The translations under genes and the position numbers were made by a program. DNA of 64,000 bases from Anisakis pegreffii (lineage: Eukaryota > Nematoda > Chromadorea > Rhabditida > Anisakidae). The stretch's first letter is position 1, and each line of letters opens with the position of its first letter. A model generated the notes under the pieces. That model made no database searches. It was not told where the DNA came from and saw nothing but the letters and a program-made list of their open reading frames with translations. Shown here piece by piece: positions 24,501 to 36,900 of the stretch. Where the stretch lies: positions 1 to 64,000 of the forward strand of contig JAPYMA010000400.1 of NCBI GenBank assembly GCA_035041965.1, written 5' to 3'.

Positions 24501-27052
24501 ATGCCTCGAAGAAGCACAAAAGATTTTCAGAAAGGTGGTAATAGCACAATCGGTCAATTCAAAAGAGCAGCCTTTGAAGAGCAGTGATCGAAGACATTGA
24601 TCAGTTTGAGACAATGATCATGAAGACCGTAGATAATGGAAATCTGATCACCAATGTAAAAATCAATTGCACGAATGAGAAAAATAGAATGAAATGATAA
24701 TACTATTAAAATGAGATTACAATTATTTATAAACATGATCGTGTACTGCGCATAATGATCACTATCCATTAACATATGTCTATGATAGGATGTCGGATTT
24801 CACATAATCATCGGAATCTACGTTGTCATGTCGGATTTCACGTTCGATAGCCCACGGATCACGTGCGAGTGCAGTGTGCGTTTGGTTCGGCTTCAGACAT
24901 AGTTGCCGCTCGACGTGACCAGCTCCACTGCAGTCGTTGCCTGGCGTGTGGCGACAAGATCGTACTCGAACTCGTTCATCTCGATAGCAATGCGACCATG
25001 CACCCCATTCCTGCCAGCCGCCCTTTGCTTCTTCACCTATATACTCCTTATATTTTAGCTATTCGGTAAGCATTATTATTATTATTCAAAAAATCCTTAT
25101 CCACCCATGTAACAACGTCAAATTGATAGCCAAGCTGTTTGACTTGTTTGAATGACTTGTTTGAATCAAAAACCTCACGTGGTACGTATAAAAATCTTGT
25201 TCGCCTTGAGCGTGCACGACTTCACTGACTGAGTTTTAGTCGATTAACTTGAAATGATCGAATGCTGCCCAGATGTTTTTAGACATTTATTTGACAGCAG
25301 AAAGCTGGTGATCGCCAGATTACCAGTTCAGTTACTATCGATTGTGCTCCAGGAATGCCAACACTTTTTTAGCATCACGAGTGTGTCTGTGTTTCTCCAC
25401 GTCCATTTCCACTACTGAACTCTTGTTGTGAGCAGTACTCGTAGTTGGTCAAATGAGTGGGATGGAGAGAGTGCCGATAAGCGAGCAAGCAGTCCAAGGC
25501 ATTTAGAACACTGTGAGAAGAATTACCTACTTGCCGTCTACATTTGAATACACCTTTATTTCGTGCACAATTAGGAGCTTATAATCAGCGGTTGAACGGA
25601 GAGAGAGGAGAATTGTACTGAAACAAAATGATTGATACCAGTGAAAGAAGATTTGATCAGCTGCTCATTGCTACCAGGAACCATTCCGTGGAGCTTTTCA
25701 CTGGGCACAAATTCATGAACGCGTGGCGATGGTGCTTTTGCCCGTGCAGGAGTCGTCTTGTTCTTGTGTGTGAATCCGGTTAATATATCTGATAAATTCA
25801 AAAAAAATTGATCCAAGACTTGATAAGGATGAATGAACATTGAAAAGCGATAAAGGATGAATGCTGATCAAGTGAACAAACCGCCTGGCTTAACAGCTTT
25901 AGCTGATGCGAGCGCATGAAACGTTTCAACAAGATCAATTCGTGTTGAATTTCGATTTATCACCTGAAATTTTTGCGATGACAATTGGTTTTTGTTTGAT
26001 AGCAGTATGGAAAAATGATTGCAGAAAGTGAACGAAGACAGTTTGACGGAATGCACAGTACTTTGTATGGAAATGGCTGGTGGAGATTTTCAAATAAATA
26101 AATGAATGCGAATAAAAATTGAACAGCAAACGAACATCTGTATCGACGGCGATATAAACGGGAAAATCTGGATTGGGCACAGGTGCTCCTGAAATCAGTG
26201 CTTTCTTAATGATGAAATGTGAATTCGGTCGGCGTCCAACCAAACAATTTCGACAATCGCTCGGGATTGCGACTGTAGGAATGAAAATTTCATGTTGTAT
26301 TCCGACCGGAATGAAATTTCGCTCGGATGCGATCACTACTCCATAGACGGCAACAACACAAGGCAATGAAATTCGGTGATTTTGACTATTTCTAATCAGC
26401 TGGCTTGCAGTGGAGAAACATTCTTGTTTTGTGAACTCATACGCTTTTGGCATACCATTTTCATGCCGTCCATAAACTCAGATTCAATGGGAAGTTCCCA
26501 ATTTGATGGCATTCCGTGACAATAACGCACGATCTTCTGTTGAAGCATGATCTTCACTGCTAAGAATGCACGTGACTACAAGCTGTCAAGTGATTAACTG
26601 CTCTGAAACCTATTCCTGAGTATATTCGTCGATGCCAGTCAGCATATCATGACCGCTGATGATATTAAGCAGTTAGTATTCAAGAAAGCAACAGTGCAAT
26701 GTGGTGAGCTCAAGAACTCACAAATTGTACGCATCTTACTAATGCAAGCCATTTGCAAACCTGAATTTAATAAGTAAGTTATGCTTCCAGCAGTTTCTAT
26801 GTAGAGCATAAAAGCGCAAAAATCAAAAAATCACATCTATAGCCAAATCAGAGAGTTAGTTCTGTCACAGGGCTAAGTACCGTCAATTGAATCCAACTAA
26901 CAATATTCTAAGCCATTTGTTTGATGATCTCAGATATCTTGAATTCAAAATTGAGAGAATAAAAAAAACTCACCACTGACGTAGCAAAGCATTAGTGCAA
27001 AGCAACTTGCTATGAATAATATAAAAGTAGTCGTTTTATGAGCACAAAACAT
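15510..27052 (-). CDS. Large secreted or membrane protein with three thrombospondin type 1 repeats
   Basis: Seventeen exons in consistent phase: 27052-26974, 26760-26722, 26575-26531, 26476-26136, 25963-25882, 25788-25639, 25036-24863, 21894-21709, 20057-19942, 19758-19530, 19300-18406, 18343-18154, 17921-17754, 17272-17123, 16998-16909, 16537-16366 and 15982-15510, about 1192 residues. Exon 1 encodes a signal peptide (FILFIASCFALMLCYV). Residues about 30-240 form an unfamiliar region with several cysteines (PSDCRNCLVGRRPN). TSR1 is WQEWGAWSHC, TSR2 WAAWSAWSYC and TSR3 WSEWSDWGKC, each followed by an R-x-R-x-C-like strand and closing cysteines; the paired Trp motifs suit C-mannosylation. Between TSR2 and TSR3 lie a long acidic, His- and Ser-rich linker and a short coiled-coil stretch (LNEIESLRATVKKMQ). 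The tail carries one hydrophobic patch. I do not recognise an orthologue. The 17272 edge and the AAG and CTGAG acceptors are the weakest calls. Confidence 0.8.
16664..16826. mobile_element. 163-bp MITE-like element rich in TTAGGC, copy 1
   Basis: The ends are inverted repeats (GTGACCGGTCAGTCTGCCTA against TTTAGGCAGATTGACCGGGTAC). The body holds three GCCTAA and four TTAGGC hexamers at fairly even spacing. It lies in the last large intron of the thrombospondin-repeat gene. A second copy, inverted, is at 50382-50534. Confidence 0.75.
22171..22325. repeat. 34-bp minisatellite, about 4.5 units
   Basis: The unit begins AGTTACTAGTCATTAAAGTG. The first three copies are identical, the fourth has two changes and the fifth is partial and diverged. 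It lies in the largest intron of the thrombospondin-repeat gene. Confidence 0.95.
23157..23250. repeat. AAT-type trinucleotide repeat, imperfect
   Basis: AATATT and AATAATAAT units with interruptions lie in an intron of the thrombospondin-repeat gene. Hydrophobic open frames across it are artefacts of the repeat. Confidence 0.9.
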
Positions 27053-27064
27053 ATTCGTGAAGAT

Positions 27065-27071
27065 CTGAATG
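27065..27071 (-). promoter_or_regulatory. Probable spliced-leader acceptor for the thrombospondin-repeat gene
   Basis: On the minus strand CATTCAG lies 12 bases upstream of the signal-peptide ATG, with no exon visible before it. Confidence 0.5.
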
Positions 27072-30000
27072 GCGAGATATCCTAATTACTAAAGATTTTC
27101 TTTATTTGAGCACAGATCGACAATGTTCAGCGATGAGACAATGATTTGTTCTTGATTAAACATTGTTTATCCGACGGATATGGTTTTGCTGCACCTCATT
27201 TTCTTGACCATTTTAGGTCATTACCCTGATTCGATGTGATTTGATTATATACTATATCATATCTGATGCGGTTGTAAATTATGTGTGGTACATTACATGT
27301 CATGTGTCCAGCACTAGAAATTATAATTATACATTTCATTACACATTGCATGCACATTGATTAGTACTATGACCGTTGTGGCATTTATTAGTATAATGTT
27401 CAGTGCTGGAGGTAAGATAAGTAACGAACGTTTTGTTGGTGAATTAATTGAATGCTGCGAGTGCAGGAATGCTGAGGTTGAACGAAAGTGACATGAAGAT
27501 AAGAGTGCGAAAAAGGAGATTGATTCAGTGGAAGCAGTCAAGCGTGATCTCTTTGAAACATGCATTCATCAACTGACAATTCATCTCACAAAATTTTTAT
27601 CTGTCCTATCGCAGCCATCAGTCCTAACAGCTTTTGTCCTTTATCATTCATAATCAAGTGAAGTATGACATTCCTTTAACTCACTTTTTCATGACATTTT
27701 AGCGCATTCCGAGTGAGTTTTAATCATTCGATTTCATCTGGTACTTACTTACTCGACATTTTTAATCAAATACATATTGAATGCTGATGGATAATGTTGA
27801 TGATTACATTGCAGAAATGTCGCACACTACAAACATGATTTCAGAACTCATTGCATGCATGCATCTACTTCCTGAATGCTGACCTATTGCTGAACCAGTT
27901 TTTCCCTTCTATGAAAATGCCCATTGATTACATTCCACGGATTACATCCTCTGAAAAAGTGATGATAACTAGTTACAATTATGATCTCATAGCGATCGAA
28001 CGTCTTACAATCGAATGGTAGGTTTATCGAAGTTGTTCTGAAGCATTTGGTACCAGTTTGGTTCTGACTTACTCTGATCTCTACACAAAAACACCACGAA
28101 ACATATGTGATTAATATGGACCATTTTTTTGATGTTACGCTTGAATTTAATCGTTATGCTACAATACCTCTCAGGAGAATTGCACGAACTTTTCAGTGAA
28201 GTATTTCCTTTTCGAATATCATCGAGAGGATGAATTTTTTCTTTTGTATTATCATAAGTCATGCAGAGCGCACATTAAAGTTTTTTTCGCAGGACGTTTC
28301 AATACTATAACGTTGCATCAGTTTATCACATTATACCATTATGTCAATTGAATGAAAACCCTTTTGGTGCACATCATTCTAAGTTAGATAACGCAATCAA
28401 TCGAGAGATGAGATCCACATTCGTATGAATCTTTCATAAACTTAACTATACTCTGTGCATTATCCCATTTTTATCTAATAGATTGTGCACACTATATGAT
28501 TATATACGTATGTATGCAATGCAAACATTATATTAAAACATGAATACAAGACAGCGATAAAGTTGGAATCGAAATCGTGTGTTGGAGAAAAGTGTGTAAC
28601 AAGAACAGGAAGCGACGAAAATCGGATGCAGGCATTCTTATAAACGTATGCATTCTTACAAAAAACTTCATGAAGGAACTCAATCAGTCGTGAACGACCG
28701 AATGAATCGAATTGGAGTGATAATTCCTGTGATTATTGTCGCATGAAATCTTTATTGTGACAATTTCTCTCACAAATTCACTTCACTGCATTCACTTGTA
28801 AAACTTTACCAACAACCAACAACACATCAGCGAAAATGATTTTTTTGAATTATCAGCGTAATAATGAAATTTTATGGTAATTGATTGAAATTTCATAGAA
28901 ATATACACACATAAAGAAGTTTCATCCTTCACTTCATCGCTCGGTGAAGGTCGTCCAGGCAGCTATTTTTTTTTTGCTGGAATGCTTCGAGGAATTCTTT
29001 CGAGGGATGCTGAAGACATAAAACGGCATAATATCGACCGAACACCTTCCGTAACCAACCAATTTTTCACCAATGATTTCTTGAACTGCAACGAATCTTA
29101 TCTTCTATGAAACGCATCAGAGAACTTTATTTCAGTTTTCATTTATGATAGCAGTCATTTTCTTGATTCGATAGATGACGCTTCCGAAGGGATACTATAG
29201 TAGAATCATAAAGTTCGTTTTGCTTTCGATGATTTTGCATGATTTTTTGCATGACTTTCGATGATTTTCTGATGATTTTGCATTCTGGTAAGTAGGAACT
29301 CAAAAGAGACGATACTAATGAATCCGCTTGTACTCGGCTCGTTGCTCGATTAAGCGGCTGAGGAGGAGCATAGAAAGGCAGTGTGAAGATGAACCAACGA
29401 GCGGGCACTACATGAGTGCTCTCAAGTATTCTGGATTAGTTTAGTTTGTTTGGTTGATTTGGGTTTCGACGATCTCACTTTCATATCTCTTCATCGCATT
29501 TCTAGGTATTACTATAGAGAAATCAGCGGAAATTTTTGATGTCGTTAATTTTTCCATTGAGTTTATAACTGATTACAACGATAGGAGAGGAGGGATGGGA
29601 TGCTCATATTGCAGCTTTGACTCTAACTAATTGCTAGTGTCATATTGTCGATGTTAGCGATCAAATTCTGCTGAAATCATCAATGCCAAGCAAGTCACTC
29701 TGAAATGATGACGCCTCTGTCGGATCAGCCCTCCTCCGATGCTCGATTCTATTGTGTTGTTCAGTTTGCATGAAATTTATCTGATTGTGAGCATCAACTC
29801 AAGCTTTGAGTGAACCTCCTTAAGCCCTATTCCCATAGCTACTGAGAAAAATTGCCCTCGGTAGTGTCAGTGGTAGATGTGAGCACTAGAAACACGGAGG
29901 ATAACAGTGTAATGGTGGGATCGCACTTTAATTTTTCGAAAGAGCAAATTATTTCGTATTCATTCATGCATTCTTCACTCATTCAAACGTTCGAGCGTTC

Positions 30001-30172
30001 GCTTTTTCGCTCAATGCGGAATAATTTTTTCATTGTTCGAAAGTTTTCACGGACGTTTTAGAATACATGCTGTAATATTCGGAGGAATGCAAGTCACTCT
30101 CACTGCTGTTGCTATTTTATACATGTGGTCTGAATGATGAAGCGATAATTTGACGAGATGGTTTCGTTTCAG
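27072..30172. other. No supported gene
   Basis: An AT-rich region; open frames such as the 85-codon one at 28005-28262 (minus) have no splice context or recognisable domain. Confidence 0.4.
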
Positions 30173-30304
30173 ATAGTATTCTGGTTTCAACACTGTATAT
30201 GGTTGTTCTTAAGGGTTACGCATCAACCGGATAGCTTCAGCCGAAACGATGCCGTTAGAACGACTTCATTCAACTCCGCTTATCAGGAACCATCCACATA
30301 CGCC
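30173..30304 (+). CDS. Orphan exon candidate
   Basis: A 132-base block lies between CGTTTCAG and a consensus GTGAGT donor and is open in phase 0 at both ends (44 codons). It encodes a hydrophobic stretch (IVFWFQHCIWLFLRV) followed by a polar segment ending FNSAYQEPSTYA, like the end of a membrane span and a cytoplasmic tail. No partner exon was identified. Confidence 0.35.
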
Positions 30305-32520
30305 GTGAGTTCATTCGATTTATTCATCAAACACGCTCATTCCTCATTCTTGTTCTCTCTCCTTATTCTTCTTCTCACCGATAATATTTTAAAATTGGCA
30401 TTAAGCATTTGCATTCACTTCAATAATTCGGTCTTATTTTACTTTGCGAACGAATCTTTGTCTACCTTTGGGATATTGTCATCTTCCTTTAATGCTGAAT
30501 GCTAAGTGGCATAACTGAGTTGAATCATGGCGCCTTTTAATTGATTTCTACAACGTTTGATTATTTGATCAATGATTCGAATTACTTTGATTCTTCATTT
30601 TCCTCATAATTCCATCCACCGATTCTTGAGCAACGATTTTTTATCTATATTCTTCCATACGAATCTCTCTTCCCAGTTTTATCCATTGCTGCTAAATCTC
30701 AGATTTTACGGCTTCATTGTGATTTTGACATCCTGTTACTTGAATCTCAAAATCACTCATGAATTTGAAGAAAACAAATGAAGCCTCAAATTTAAAATCT
30801 AAATTTTTAAGCAAAATCCTGTCAAGTGACTGGGAACAAAAAGCGATAATACTATGGCCACATATATGTTCTGATGGCAATAATGAAATATTAGTATGCA
30901 TTCAATTAGCAAATAATCTATATGCATCGAATTGATTCATCACGCAGTTACCTGATGACATGTTGTAGCGCAGATGATCGTGTTGTGACGATTAATTGAT
31001 TCGTTGTAATTGATGGCTAGAATGCCACCGATGTGGTTCGATAGTAATATTCATCATAACATCGATGTAGATATCTGCATATAAGCATATGCTGTTATTG
31101 GCTAAGAGAAATGGAATCGTAATTATGGTGGTAATGGTTGACGTAGGTAATGTTGCTCGCTCGTTGTACGCGATTCAATTCGTCCATTAATTTGATTAAT
31201 TCCACAAATATGTGCGTATTGAACCCGAAGGCGATAACGCGTTGAATGGATACTTTATTACAATTCATATGTGCCGTGCCATCCTTTGATCAATCATAAC
31301 CATGATTATATCATGACTCTGACTTGAGTCTGTCCTAACAAAATTAGGAACGAGTATAATTCGATATCGGCTAGATTTGTCATTTGATACTCGGCGATGT
31401 AATCACATTCAGAATATGATATAACTGAAGATGCATTAACGAGTGTCTTATATTGCGATGTATATTCGTGCGAACAAAACTATCATCACTATGCTAGACT
31501 TTGATCCACTCTTATTGGACTTGTTCAAGCAATGCATTACTATGAATTACCATGATTGGCGCTTTTTGATTACGAGATGAAACATGAAATGTGATCAATT
31601 GATTCCATAATGAAAGTGTGATATGGTTGAGGCAATAATTACGAAATGCCAAGACGGCGTTAACCTGATTAGATCCGTTATAAAAAATGAATAGAGAGCA
31701 AAAACCTGCAGTGCGTCATGACTGGCAACGTCACTTTCCAAGAAATATTATGGTACTGAGCGTAAATGACCGATACGATAAGATTCCGATGTCAATGACA
31801 TCATAAGAAGAGACGTGATGACATGATATGATATCACACGATCATCGGCATTGTCTTAACCATTAATATCTTTACTGTTATGACGGCTAATGTAGTTGTT
31901 ATTTTTATGATAGTCGTAGTCAAAAGTACCGTTGCATATGTATTTATGAGTGTTATTATCATGCTTTAGTGCTGGCAGTATCGTTATTCTGATCACTATC
32001 CTCATTATTCATGTTGCTTTATTGCCGATTCATGTAATACAACTCGATTCAGCATTAAGATTTCATTCTCGCTGACATGTTATCGCACGGTCGGCCGAGG
32101 GTGATTGAGTGAATGTTTGTCATTATATCGCGTGAAATATCACATCATGAAATGATGCGTGTTTCGATAATGTATTTCATTGCCAGTTGCTCTGATATTG
32201 TGATAATAATAATAATTATTATTATTGCTATTATTATTGTTATTAATAATATTGCTGCTATTATTATTGTCATTGTCATTTAGCATGTTTAATGAGATAT
32301 CTCGATGTTTATAATTAAGTTGCTTGGCGTATTCTGTTAGCATGAGTATTGATCAAAAAATTAGCTGCAATTAAGTTGCTATGAATTGGTCACACTATCA
32401 ACTTTAGAGTATCCGTTGAATAAGACCCTTCCAATAATTTTCTTGTTTTGATTACCATTACTTTGAAGATATTATTACTTTTGTTATTATCATCAACCTA
32501 TTGATCATCACCAGATGTAA
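30305..32520. other. No supported gene
   Basis: AT-rich. A mixed ATT/AAT trinucleotide repeat lies at about 32203-32280. Confidence 0.4.
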
Positions 32521-32939
32521 TCACACATCGAATTCAATGATCTGCAATAAAAAACGCCCGCTATAAATCGAACATAAAAGCCAGAACAACCTGAAAATTT
32601 GAATTTAACTATACTATGAGGCTAGGAAACATATCTAGCACCTTCCCATAACTTTCACGGTCAGAGAAGCAGCAAGGAAACGTTGTAGAATTTTATCACA
32701 GCTTCGAGTTAATCTCTCCATGCTGAGGTAGGCGGCTGTACCGTGTTGATTCTGATTCCGTTTTCCGTATACGCGTGATGATCTCAGGAGTCCGAATAGG
32801 CGACAGAAAAGTTTCATAGCAGATTGAATTTCTAACGCGTGAAGGCGCAACCGTTCTGTGCTCACAGCAACCAAGCTCATACTGAGCAGAGCGCAACGCA
32901 ATCCAATCTTTATCAAATGATCGGATTCGTTACGTACAG
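32521..32939 (-). CDS. Possible two-exon 3' end of an unrecognised gene
   Basis: Minus-strand exon 32939-32642 starts after a GCGATCAG acceptor and encodes a helical-looking sequence (HLIKIGLRCALLSMS, then HALEIQSAMKLFCRLFGLL). It can splice in phase 2 (GTGCTA donor) to 32590-32521 after AAATTTTCAG, ending QIIEFDV and a stop. No family was recognised, and the upstream side is a dispersed repeat, so this may be chance. Confidence 0.3.
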
Positions 32940-33017
32940 CTGATCGCAAAACCAAATGTTACAACGTTCTACCTGTGCAATCAACTATCATCTTCATGGA
33001 CTATCTCGCATTGCTAG

Positions 33018-33410
33018 AGCAAATTTCTGTTCCAGCACTTTTTCCACTTGAAACGCTCGCGAAAGCAATATTTTTTTAATAACGACTGCTCAGTTAAAGT
33101 TATAACTTTGAGGACTATACGATAATTTTATCGAAAATTTTCTCAGTTTGTAGAAAATTGAATTCTTTGTAGAAAGGACTACTTGTAGTTGGCCGTGCAA
33201 AGCTCTGTTGCGACATTACATGGAGTTCAATTGCTCACATCAGTAATTGCTTACAGCATTGAAACATCCGTGATTAAAATTTGATTGTCAGAGAGTTGAG
33301 CCAGTTGTATTGCGAGTCTTCGTGAGCACTTAGAAAATTTATTTCTCTTATGGATAAGACTTCATGCATACGTTCAGGTCAGGTATAGCGCTGAAAGACG
33401 TCAAATCGCA
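33018..33410. repeat. Dispersed ~385-bp repeat, copy 2
   Basis: Second copy of the repeat at 7006-7387, same orientation, diverged by substitutions and small indels. Confidence 0.75.
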
Positions 33411-33439
33411 GTCCGCGCATATCCAGAAGTGCACATTGG

Positions 33440-33650
33440 GACGGGGAATTTTATCTAAAATTAAATTGAAATGCTCCCGTCCTCCTCGACGAGAATTCCC
33501 CGACAGAGTCCCTCCCGTTCATTCTGCTGCTCGATGGGCTCTCCTCCACCGGGTAATTCGCTTCCCGACTTTTTTGTCGGGGATCCTCTACCCACTATGC
33601 TCTCCATCGGGTCTCCCAGACCAAAAAGTCGCTCCCCGACAAGAATAACA
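33440..33650. repeat. GC-rich island with short palindromes
   Basis: It stands out from the AT-rich surroundings. It contains the perfect palindrome CCCGAC, six T, GTCGGG at 33564-33581 and recurring CCCCGACA/TCGGGGA words also seen at 45600-45655. Confidence 0.5.
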
Positions 33651-33819
33651 ATAATATTATCTGATCGCGATGTTCTTTATTTTCATTAATTTGATTGCAA
33701 TTACTGATTAAAGCGGTGTGAATTTAATGCGAGCAAAGTAATTGTGCAACGCAATTAATTATTCTCATATCTCATTCAAAACATTAGTAATAACAGCAAT
33801 AATAATGTTAATAATGGTA

Positions 33820-33972
33820 ATAATAGCAATAGAACTAATAACAACAATAACAATAGTAATAACAGTAATAATAATAATAATAATGATAATAATAATAATA
33901 ATATTAATAATAATAATAATAATATCAATAAAACAATAATAACAACAAGAACGATAATAATGATAATAAATA
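33820..33972. repeat. AAT/AAC trinucleotide repeat
   Basis: Long imperfect run of AAT, AAC and AGT triplets. Both strands give spurious open frames rich in Ile or Asn. Confidence 0.9.
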
Positions 33973-36900
33973 AGTGATGACTGCTGAGAATTCATCTCAA
34001 AACTTTCTCACTGAATGCTGTGAACTAAACTCATTGAAATCTTCGTAATGTCACATTGAATCCAAAAATCTCTAAATTCCCTCACTCGAAATCACTTATG
34101 AAAGTGCAAATGAAATATTCGAAGGTTTGAAAGCAAAAAGAAGTGTTTATGTTTTATTTGATGAGAGACAATGAAGAATTTACGAGTGAAATTTGACGGA
34201 ATTGTGAAATGAGTGCTGAGAATAAAAACAAACTGATGTGATGAAGATGAATATGATGTGATGAATATATGATTATGAGTGCTGAATGCTGTGAACTTAA
34301 TCGATTTTCACATAAATTCGTCGGTTTTTGTGAAGTTCTTTATGCGATGAAACCCATTTATTAAAAATAAGGATCGGTTTCGTGTTCGGTTCAAAGCAAA
34401 CACGTATGTAACGCGTTGGTTAGCATTCAGAATTTATGTGAAATGTACATTTCTTTATCTCATTGTAAGAAGATTTTCTGTGAAATATTATTTTTCAGCT
34501 ATTTTTTGACATTATTTGATCTCAACGATACCATCTTCTGATGTTTAGTGACGATATCGTCGGAGGCGTGACGAACATCAATATTATCTAGCATATTTCA
34601 AAAACTTGGAGATTAACAAGGATAATTTTCTGTGTCAGTACGTTATTTAAGATCCGTGTTATTCTCATACAAAATGAACATTTTTCGATGTTCTTACAAT
34701 CGTTTTTGATTCAACTACATAAATCCAACTTTTTATTATTGCTATGACCAATTTATTATAATTAAATATCATTACAAATAATCACGATCAATGTTTTTTG
34801 ATCGTCATAATTGATCGCTTGAAAAAGCATAATAACTGTCAATTATCGTCTATCTGTATATCTCACAATCGGTTCTTCTTTTCTCGTTGATTCTGAAAGC
34901 GATATTTTGGACATTTCATTCTATTGTTATAATGGCTAATGAGAAGACAAATCTGGTTGATGAAAACCATATAGTTTCACGTAGCTGCAGAAATTCTGCA
35001 AATGAAAACAATAATGAAGCAGAAGAAAATTACTTCTTGATTATGTCTTGGAATGCACACGTAACGATTACTCATTTAACATGAAGCAGTAGATTTCCCT
35101 TGAGAATGGGTCGTTTACAAACTGCAGCTGCAGTTATCGTCTATTATCGCATATCCCCAGCATCTAATCCATGCAGCATTGCCAGATGGACGGACCTTAT
35201 CAATTAGGAAAAGCTATGAGATCAGGCTAAGACAAAGCTGAAGATACTCGAAAAACAAGTGGAATATCCTTGAAGAAGATCACCTCGAGTGCAATGTCAG
35301 TGTGTATTTTACTCTTGACCACTACCGGTCGCACTTTATAATCCTTCATTCGTATGCATCTTCTCGCTATCACCACTTTCATTCTATAAGTCCGTTTGTG
35401 ATATGTAACATGTACAGTGGATCGCTTCCGCAGGAAATCTGACGAAAACTCAAAATTTTTGCATGAAAATCTCGTCTCTTGACCAGTCTCACCTCCCTGT
35501 ATGAGTGTAGAATAAATGAGAAGATGAGAAAAATAAAATGAGAAAAATCTCTTTCAAACAAGCGAAAATTCTTGATATCTTTTTCAAACGTCAAAAACAG
35601 AATGGGACTTTAATTCAGCTCGAAAATTTCTTTTTTTTTAGAATTGGCTTGCATTTATGCATCGAACATTTTGTCTTTTTCTGTTACTCAAGACAACCAT
35701 GAGTTGGACAAAGATTTTGAATAATTATTGAGTGTCGTTATGGAAACATAAGAACAATAGAACTTATATTGACTAAAACGCTATTCACCTGAGTAATCAC
35801 ATTAATGATGGTGAAACAAAAGTTCATCGTAAGCAAATCGCTGTGGATTCATTTAAATTTGTGTTCATGTAGCATTTGTGGTTCTTAATCTGATTATTTC
35901 CGAAATTCGCAGTAATCACTTCAACGATAAAAATTCTCCCGCAATAATTGATGTGTTCTTTAGTGGCGCTTCAACGAGCAGCGAGAATGCACCTTGATAT
36001 TGACGCATTCAATTGAAGGCGAGCCTTTCTTCAATCACTCAAAAAACGATAACTGCGCACTATTATTAATTGAAAATGTGCGAGACATGCGCTCGTTTTC
36101 CGTTCTGATTTTATTGCGAATTCGTCGCTGTTTATCTGCGATGTTCAGCGACAATCTAGAATCGTTTTCTGAATTGTTGTCAGATGTGTCTATAACACGA
36201 TCAGTTATTCACTGAATGTGCCATATCAAAGTCGAAGCATTTCTCCACTCGAAACAATGAAAACAACTGGGAATCTGTCAAACCCGAGCAATACTTTCTT
36301 ATGTATTATTGGAAATATCATCCACATCAAAAGATGTACTTGAAATCGATTTGCATCCATTCACGATTGAATTTTGATCGAATCTCATCCAACAACCAGC
36401 CGAAATCATCTTCGTTCAATATCAGTTCTGTTCGATCGTTGAAATTCGTTGTTTGAGTGTCGTTATGGAAACTATTCGAGTTGTTTTATTTGGAACTGAG
36501 AGTCGAACTCGCAGTTCGGTAGGAACTTTGGTTGTTGAGCAATACATAAAATATTATTGTTTTCGGTTGTATATTCTCGAAAGTTTCCACCTCACTGATC
36601 TAATGAGTCGATTTATGCACCGTTTTAAATGCAAATGGACGTTCTAGAATCTCAATGAATAATTCATGATAACACTGGGAAAACTTTCAAGTTGAACACA
36701 GCTGTGTCGCTCTTCAGTTGATTCGAAACGATTAGACTAGATTTTCTGCTTTAACTATTCAGGTAGCGAATTGTTCTTTCGCATTCACTGTGTCTGCTCT
36801 TCATTCAGTCATTTCTTCAGAAGAATGTGGACTGATGAAAGAGGATATTATTTGTTATCCATTGAAATCATCATATCATGGCTTGTTCGCCTATCATAGC

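Noticed and set aside
26454..26548. A one-base frameshift in the thrombospondin-repeat gene
   Set aside because: A short intron explains the frame change and removes two stops without assuming a sequence error.
33564..33581. Hairpin plus T-run resembling a bacterial terminator
   Set aside because: The host is a eukaryote with spliced genes. The palindrome is part of a GC-rich island and no nearby gene ends there.
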